Shown piece by piece: positions 14,997-17,930 of a stretch of 17,930 bases of DNA. Made by a program: the position numbers and the translations under genes. Each line of letters begins with the position of its first letter. Within the stretch, counting starts at the first letter, position 1. The DNA comes from Thalassotalea_E sp964620605 (GTDB taxonomy: Bacteria > Pseudomonadota > Gammaproteobacteria > Enterobacterales > Alteromonadaceae): positions 1-17,930 of the forward strand of contig CAZUHQ010000072.1 in the NCBI GenBank assembly GCA_964620605.1. The letters run 5' to 3'. The notes below the pieces were generated by a model. The model was given only the letters and a program-made list of their open reading frames with translations, made no database searches and was not told the DNA's origin.

Positions 14997-15045
14997 TTAA
15001 CTTGCAAACTGCAAGCAAATATATTAACTTGCAATTCGCAAGTTA
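14997..15045 (+). promoter_or_regulatory. Paired operators and promoter between HxlR and SnoaL-like genes
   Basis: Operator 2 is an 8-5-8 perfect palindrome: TAACTTGC (15025-15032), AATTC, GCAAGTTA (15038-15045). Operator 1 has TAACTTGC (14998-15005), AAACT, GCAAG (15011-15015), so the right arm is imperfect. The left arms TAACTTGCAA are exactly 27 bp apart. A plus-strand promoter fits TTAACT (14997-15002), 17 bp, TATATT (15020-15025). Operator 1 therefore overlaps the -35 and operator 2 begins at the end of the -10 and covers the start point, a repressing geometry. HxlR is the obvious ligand, by inference. Confidence 0.78.
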
Positions 15046-15083
15046 TATTTCAACAGTTAATAGATTTAATTAGGAGTTAAGCA

Positions 15084-15572
15084 ATGTCATCGCCAAAAAT
15101 TAATTTAGTCGCACTGGAAAAAGCTCATTGGAGTGCTGAGGATAGAAAAAATGCCCAGCAAGTCGTTGAGTTTGTCCAGCTATTGATGAATGATCACAAC
15201 TTTGCTGAAATTACTCGTCGCTATACTGGGCGACCATATAAGCAGCATAATCGCAACATGGCTGATGGCATCAGGGGAGTTGTAGGCGCTTTAAGTAATC
15301 TAGTGAAAAATGCCCCTGAATTTAGCTATGACGTTAAGCATATTTATGTTGATGGTGAACACGTCATTTTACATGCTCATGCCACACTTAAGGCCAAGCA
15401 TCGCGGCGATGACACCCAAGGTTTTAATATCATTGATACCTGGAAGGTAGTTGATGGCCAGCTCGTTGAGCACTGGGATGCTATTCAAGGTATTAGTTTT
15501 TCAATGCGCATGTATGCATTATTAACCGGTGGAAAAGTACGTAATCAAAACGGTGTTTTTTTAAGGTTTTAA
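15084..15572 (+). CDS. SnoaL-like / NTF2-fold family protein
   Basis: A 162-residue soluble protein of the SnoaL-like (nuclear transport factor 2 fold) family, in which a cone-shaped barrel encloses a pocket for small hydrophobic molecules. Visible elements are the N-terminal helices (NAQQVVEFVQLLMND), YTGRPYKQHNRNMADGIRG, and the strands HVILHAHATLKAK, FNIIDTWKVVDGQLVEHWD, a common ending of the family in which Asp and His point into the pocket. Some relatives are isomerases or aldol-type enzymes and many are uncharacterised, so no reaction is assigned. AGGAG with good spacing precedes the ATG. Divergent from the HxlR gene and probably its target. Its TAA ends two bases before the CCA end of the convergent tRNA gene. 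Confidence 0.88.
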   Translation: MSSPKINLVALEKAHWSAEDRKNAQQVVEFVQLLMNDHNFAEITRRYTGRPYKQHNRNMADGIRGVVGALSNLVKNAPEFSYDVKHIYVDGEHVILHAHATLKAKHRGDDTQGFNIIDTWKVVDGQLVEHWDAIQGISFSMRMYALLTGGKVRNQNGVFLRF

Positions 15573-15574
15573 AA

Positions 15575-15651
15575 TGGTGGCCCCTCCCAGACTTGAACTG
15601 GGGACCTACCGATTATGAGTCGGGTGCTCTAACCAACTGAGCTAAAGGGCC
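15575..15651 (-). tRNA. tRNA-Ile (anticodon CAT, lysidine type, tRNA-Ile2)
   Basis: A complete 77-base cloverleaf with encoded CCA. Acceptor GGCCCTT pairs with AGGGGCC (one T-G wobble), D-arm GCTC/GAGC, anticodon stem CCGA/TCGG with loop CTCATAA, and T-arm CCCAG TTCAAGT CTGGG. The anticodon CAT is at 15615-15617. CAT can mean initiator Met, elongator Met or tRNA-Ile2, whose C34 is modified to lysidine so it reads AUA. The GGCCC acceptor, the GACTCATAATCG anticodon arm and TTCAAGT T-loop match what I know of Escherichia coli ileX and not its Met tRNAs, which begin GGCTACG or CGCGGGG. Transcribed from its own promoter. Confidence 0.88.
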
Positions 15652-15693
15652 ATTCAGAGATGTTTAACAAAGAGGATTTGTAAAACGGCGTGC

Positions 15694-15722
15694 AGTATAA
15701 GCATTTTTAATTTTATTGTCAC
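15694..15722 (-). promoter_or_regulatory. Sigma-70 promoter of the tRNA gene
   Basis: On the minus strand GTGACA (15717-15722, 5/6 match to TTGACA) and TATACT (15694-15699, 5/6 to TATAAT) are separated by 17 bp. The next bases, GCACGCCG, form a GC-rich discriminator typical of stable-RNA promoters under stringent control. Transcription would begin near 15687, giving a leader of about 36 bases before the mature tRNA. Confidence 0.8.
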
Positions 15723-15770
15723 TATGATTGAATTAAAAATTTACTGGTTTTTAAGCCGTTAGCTTATTTG

Positions 15771-15806
15771 TTAAGCAATTGGTAAACAGGGTTACCAATT
15801 GCTTAA
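15771..15806 (-). terminator. Long hairpin downstream of the surface protein gene
   Basis: TTAAGCAATTGGTAA (15771-15785) and TTACCAATTGCTTAA (15792-15806) form a perfect 15-bp stem with a six-base loop, 12 bp past the stop of the surface protein gene. The bases after it on the minus strand are CAAATAAGC, so it lacks a proper T-tract. Probably a terminator or 3'-end stabiliser; it also separates that gene from the tRNA promoter. Confidence 0.65.
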
Positions 15807-15818
15807 GTTATTGCGAAT

Positions 15819-17930
15819 TTAAATATTATTCACTTTGCGTTTAGTTGTCATACGACGTGAGTTAATAATGATTAAAGTCATGAGTGTTAGCCAGTAACTG
15901 CTACCACCGCCACCGCTAGATGATTTAGTCTCTGTTGATGTTGGCTCTGGTGGCGCAACGACGGTAATTGTTATTTCTGATGAACTTGAAGCTCCGCGAA
16001 AATCGGTGGCGGTGAATTTAAAGGTTAGTTCATCGGCATCACCTGGTGCAGTAAAGCTTGCCGATAATGAGTTGCTATTGGTTAAGCTGACGTCAGTACC
16101 TGATATTTGTTCCCACAGGTAAGTCAGTTCATCATTTTCGGCATCTGTTGCTTGTGCGGTAAGAGTAACGCTTTGCCCAGTGTTAGCCTGGAAATTTTCA
16201 TTTAGGATTACTGCTGGTGCTTCGTTGTTATCATCATCTGCGATAGTGACCGTCATTTCACCGATAGCACCTATTTGGGTATTATTTGGTTCGCTAAAAA
16301 CGATAGAAAGACTTTCAATAGGCTCCTTTGTTCCATCATTGACTAATTGAACGGTGATTGTTTTATTTTCGTTATCACCTGTTAGCCAACTAATATTGCC
16401 TGATTGTGCTATAAAATCTTCTCCAGACAGTGCGGTGTCAGCTATTAATGTGTAATTAATGCTAATATCTTTGTTGGTATTGCCATTTCTCGCTACTGCT
16501 ATTTCAAATGTGTCCTGGTTCTCACTGGTTTTTATTGTTTCCTGTATAAAGGAAACTGAGCTATTTTCAGCGTTTCCATCAATTTTTATTGTTAAGTAAC
16601 TAGGACTGGATAAAGTAGCTCCATTTTGTGGATCAAATAATCGGACAAAAAATGTTTTGGCTTTTCCGTCTTCATTTAATTGTTCGACATTTATGTTAAT
16701 CGATTGAATGCCATTGATATTTTCATCCCAGGTTAATTCACCAGAAGTAGATTCATAGTCAACGCCTGAGAGGGCACTACCAGAAAGTAGTTCGTAACTT
16801 ACAGAAACAAAAGTGGCATCGTTTGATGCATTACTGCGGCGGATCGGAACATTGACCTTTTCTCCAGGAAGTACCTCTAAGTTACTACTGTTGAAATAAA
16901 TAGTGCCTTGTTCTGATGCCAGCGTATTGTCTTCTAATATATATAGGCCACTGTTGATATCACTGACTAAAATGTTACCTGATGGCAGGAAAGGGTAAAC
17001 GCCCCAGGCGCCGTTAAAACTGGCGTTGTTACTGACGGTAAAGGTATCAAAAAAGCCGACTTGTTCTGGGTTAACTGGATCTGTGATATCTAAAATGGTT
17101 AAACCACGTTCATAGTTCGACATATAGTAGCGATTACCGCGGACAAAACCGTTATGATCAATGGCACGTGTTGGACCTGTCCAAGTGTTAGTCAGTATTG
17201 GTTGTCTCAAGTTACTAACATCAAAAATTCGTAAGGTTGAATTTAGCCCTAATCTAGCTTCATCCAGTTCATCATGAACGAATATGTATTGGTTATCTTC
17301 GGTTGACCAGCCCGAATGGACATATTGTGGGTTATTGTAGGTGCCTTTACCAAGAGAGGTTACATGGGTATTGTCGGTGATATCCCAAAGCAGCATTTCT
17401 GTTTCGTTAAAGTCGATAAATACACTACAGAAGGTATCACCATTGACACAATCACTGTCTTTTCTTGTATCTGTGATCAACATAGATGCACCATCATGTG
17501 TATAAGGGCGGCTTCCTGTAGATAAAGAGTTACTATAGTTATCGGTTAATTTAGTAATGGTTCTTGGATTTGATAATGCGTAGTTTTGGTATTGTCCACT
17601 TTTACGATTTGTGCCTATTAAATGCAATAATGGGGCAGCGTCAGAATTGGTAATATTAAGAGTGTGATCGACATTTGATATATAAACATTATGCGCTTTG
17701 TAAACGGTGGTATTTTTCTCTACCAGACTGATGGAATGTGGCAGGTTATTTAAATCAATAATAGTGACATTGTCGGTACTGATGGCATTAGAACCGTCTA
17801 AGGTAACATAAGCATAGGCTTGCCAAAGGTTAAGTGCAGGATCAAAGAACTGATAGACTTTAATATCGCGCCAAATAACGTTATGCCCAGCAATTGCGCC
17901 TACTTCTACCGGGTCGCTGGGGTTTGATAC
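15819..17930 (-). CDS. Choice-of-anchor B type surface protein with Calx-beta, PKD-like and GlyGly-CTERM regions (5' end outside window)
   Basis: The frame is open to the right edge, giving the last 703 residues of a larger secreted protein. The upstream part carries LVIVD-type repeats of the choice-of-anchor B family: HNVIWRDIKVYQFFDP near the edge, TIIDLNNLP, LRIFDVSNLRQP, LTILDITDPVNPEQVGFFDT and GLYILEDN. Two Calx-beta-like domains follow (SALSGVDYESTSGELTW and TALSGEDFIAQSGNISW are equivalent positions), then a PKD/REJ-like domain (about 15950-16220: TDAENDELTYLWEQISG). The C-terminus SSGGGGSSYWLTLMTLIII plus a basic tail (about 15830-15920) is a GlyGly-CTERM sorting signal, processed by rhombosortase, so the product should be exported by type II secretion and anchored or released at the surface. 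Calx-beta sites may bind calcium. No enzymatic domain is seen in this part. A start at 17627 would be artificial. Confidence 0.9.
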   Translation of the reverse strand, partial: VSNPSDPVEVGAIAGHNVIWRDIKVYQFFDPALNLWQAYAYVTLDGSNAISTDNVTIIDLNNLPHSISLVEKNTTVYKAHNVYISNVDHTLNITNSDAAPLLHLIGTNRKSGQYQNYALSNPRTITKLTDNYSNSLSTGSRPYTHDGASMLITDTRKDSDCVNGDTFCSVFIDFNETEMLLWDITDNTHVTSLGKGTYNNPQYVHSGWSTEDNQYIFVHDELDEARLGLNSTLRIFDVSNLRQPILTNTWTGPTRAIDHNGFVRGNRYYMSNYERGLTILDITDPVNPEQVGFFDTFTVSNNASFNGAWGVYPFLPSGNILVSDINSGLYILEDNTLASEQGTIYFNSSNLEVLPGEKVNVPIRRSNASNDATFVSVSYELLSGSALSGVDYESTSGELTWDENINGIQSININVEQLNEDGKAKTFFVRLFDPQNGATLSSPSYLTIKIDGNAENSSVSFIQETIKTSENQDTFEIAVARNGNTNKDISINYTLIADTALSGEDFIAQSGNISWLTGDNENKTITVQLVNDGTKEPIESLSIVFSEPNNTQIGAIGEMTVTIADDDNNEAPAVILNENFQANTGQSVTLTAQATDAENDELTYLWEQISGTDVSLTNSNSLSASFTAPGDADELTFKFTATDFRGASSSSEITITVVAPPEPTSTETKSSSGGGGSSYWLTLMTLIIINSRRMTTKRKVNNI

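Noticed and set aside
15575..15651. Elongator or initiator tRNA-Met
   Set aside because: The acceptor stem, anticodon arm and T-loop match tRNA-Ile2 rather than Met tRNAs, despite the CAT anticodon.
15575..15651. tRNA as attachment site of an integrated element
   Set aside because: I saw no second copy of the tRNA 3' end, no integrase gene and no element-like genes on either side within the window.
1..17930. CRISPR arrays, insertion sequences, prophage genes, rRNA
   Set aside because: No regularly spaced repeats, transposase, phage structural genes or rRNA segments were seen on either strand.

Overview
The window looks like a chromosomal segment of a marine gammaproteobacterium of the order Alteromonadales, most likely near Colwellia or Thalassotalea. 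This is inferred from protein style, from a GlyGly-CTERM (rhombosortase-type) surface protein, and from a CATGGATG-centred hairpin pair of a kind I associate with that order. The sequence is a moderately AT-rich draft assembly with one 30-N gap inside a gene.

Layout. 1-2382 (+) is the C-terminal three quarters of an RND efflux permease, followed by two tandem hairpins. A divergent pair follows: an HDOD-domain protein (-) and an exported BNR/YCF48-like beta-propeller protein (+), the latter ending at a bidirectional terminator. Next come three genes on the minus strand. An M16 zinc metalloprotease lipoprotein (its C-terminus recovered across the N gap) lies downstream of a histidine-rich, ZnuD-like TonB-dependent receptor, which lies downstream of a 101-residue membrane-anchored protein with a CxxCH motif. 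A 12-bp palindrome matching the core of Zur (zinc repressor) boxes covers the predicted promoter of the small gene, so small protein plus receptor reads as a zinc-starvation operon.

10896-14558 (+) is the least familiar part. It encodes an XRE-type regulator fused to what looks like a degenerate STAND/AAA-type ATPase domain, then a pair of paralogous proteins of a family I do not recognise. The first paralog is intact (449 aa). The second is split by one in-frame TAA, has no ribosome binding site and sits behind a terminator-like hairpin. Two near-identical 16-bp boxes, 22 bp apart, lie just upstream of the intact paralog and may be the regulator's binding sites.

The remainder holds an HxlR-type repressor (-) divergent from a SnoaL/NTF2-fold protein (+), with two related operators between them; a tRNA gene (-) with anticodon CAT, best read as the lysidine-modified tRNA-Ile2, with a clear promoter; and a large surface protein (-) with LVIVD-type repeats, two Calx-beta domains, a PKD-like domain and a GlyGly-CTERM tail, which runs off the right edge.
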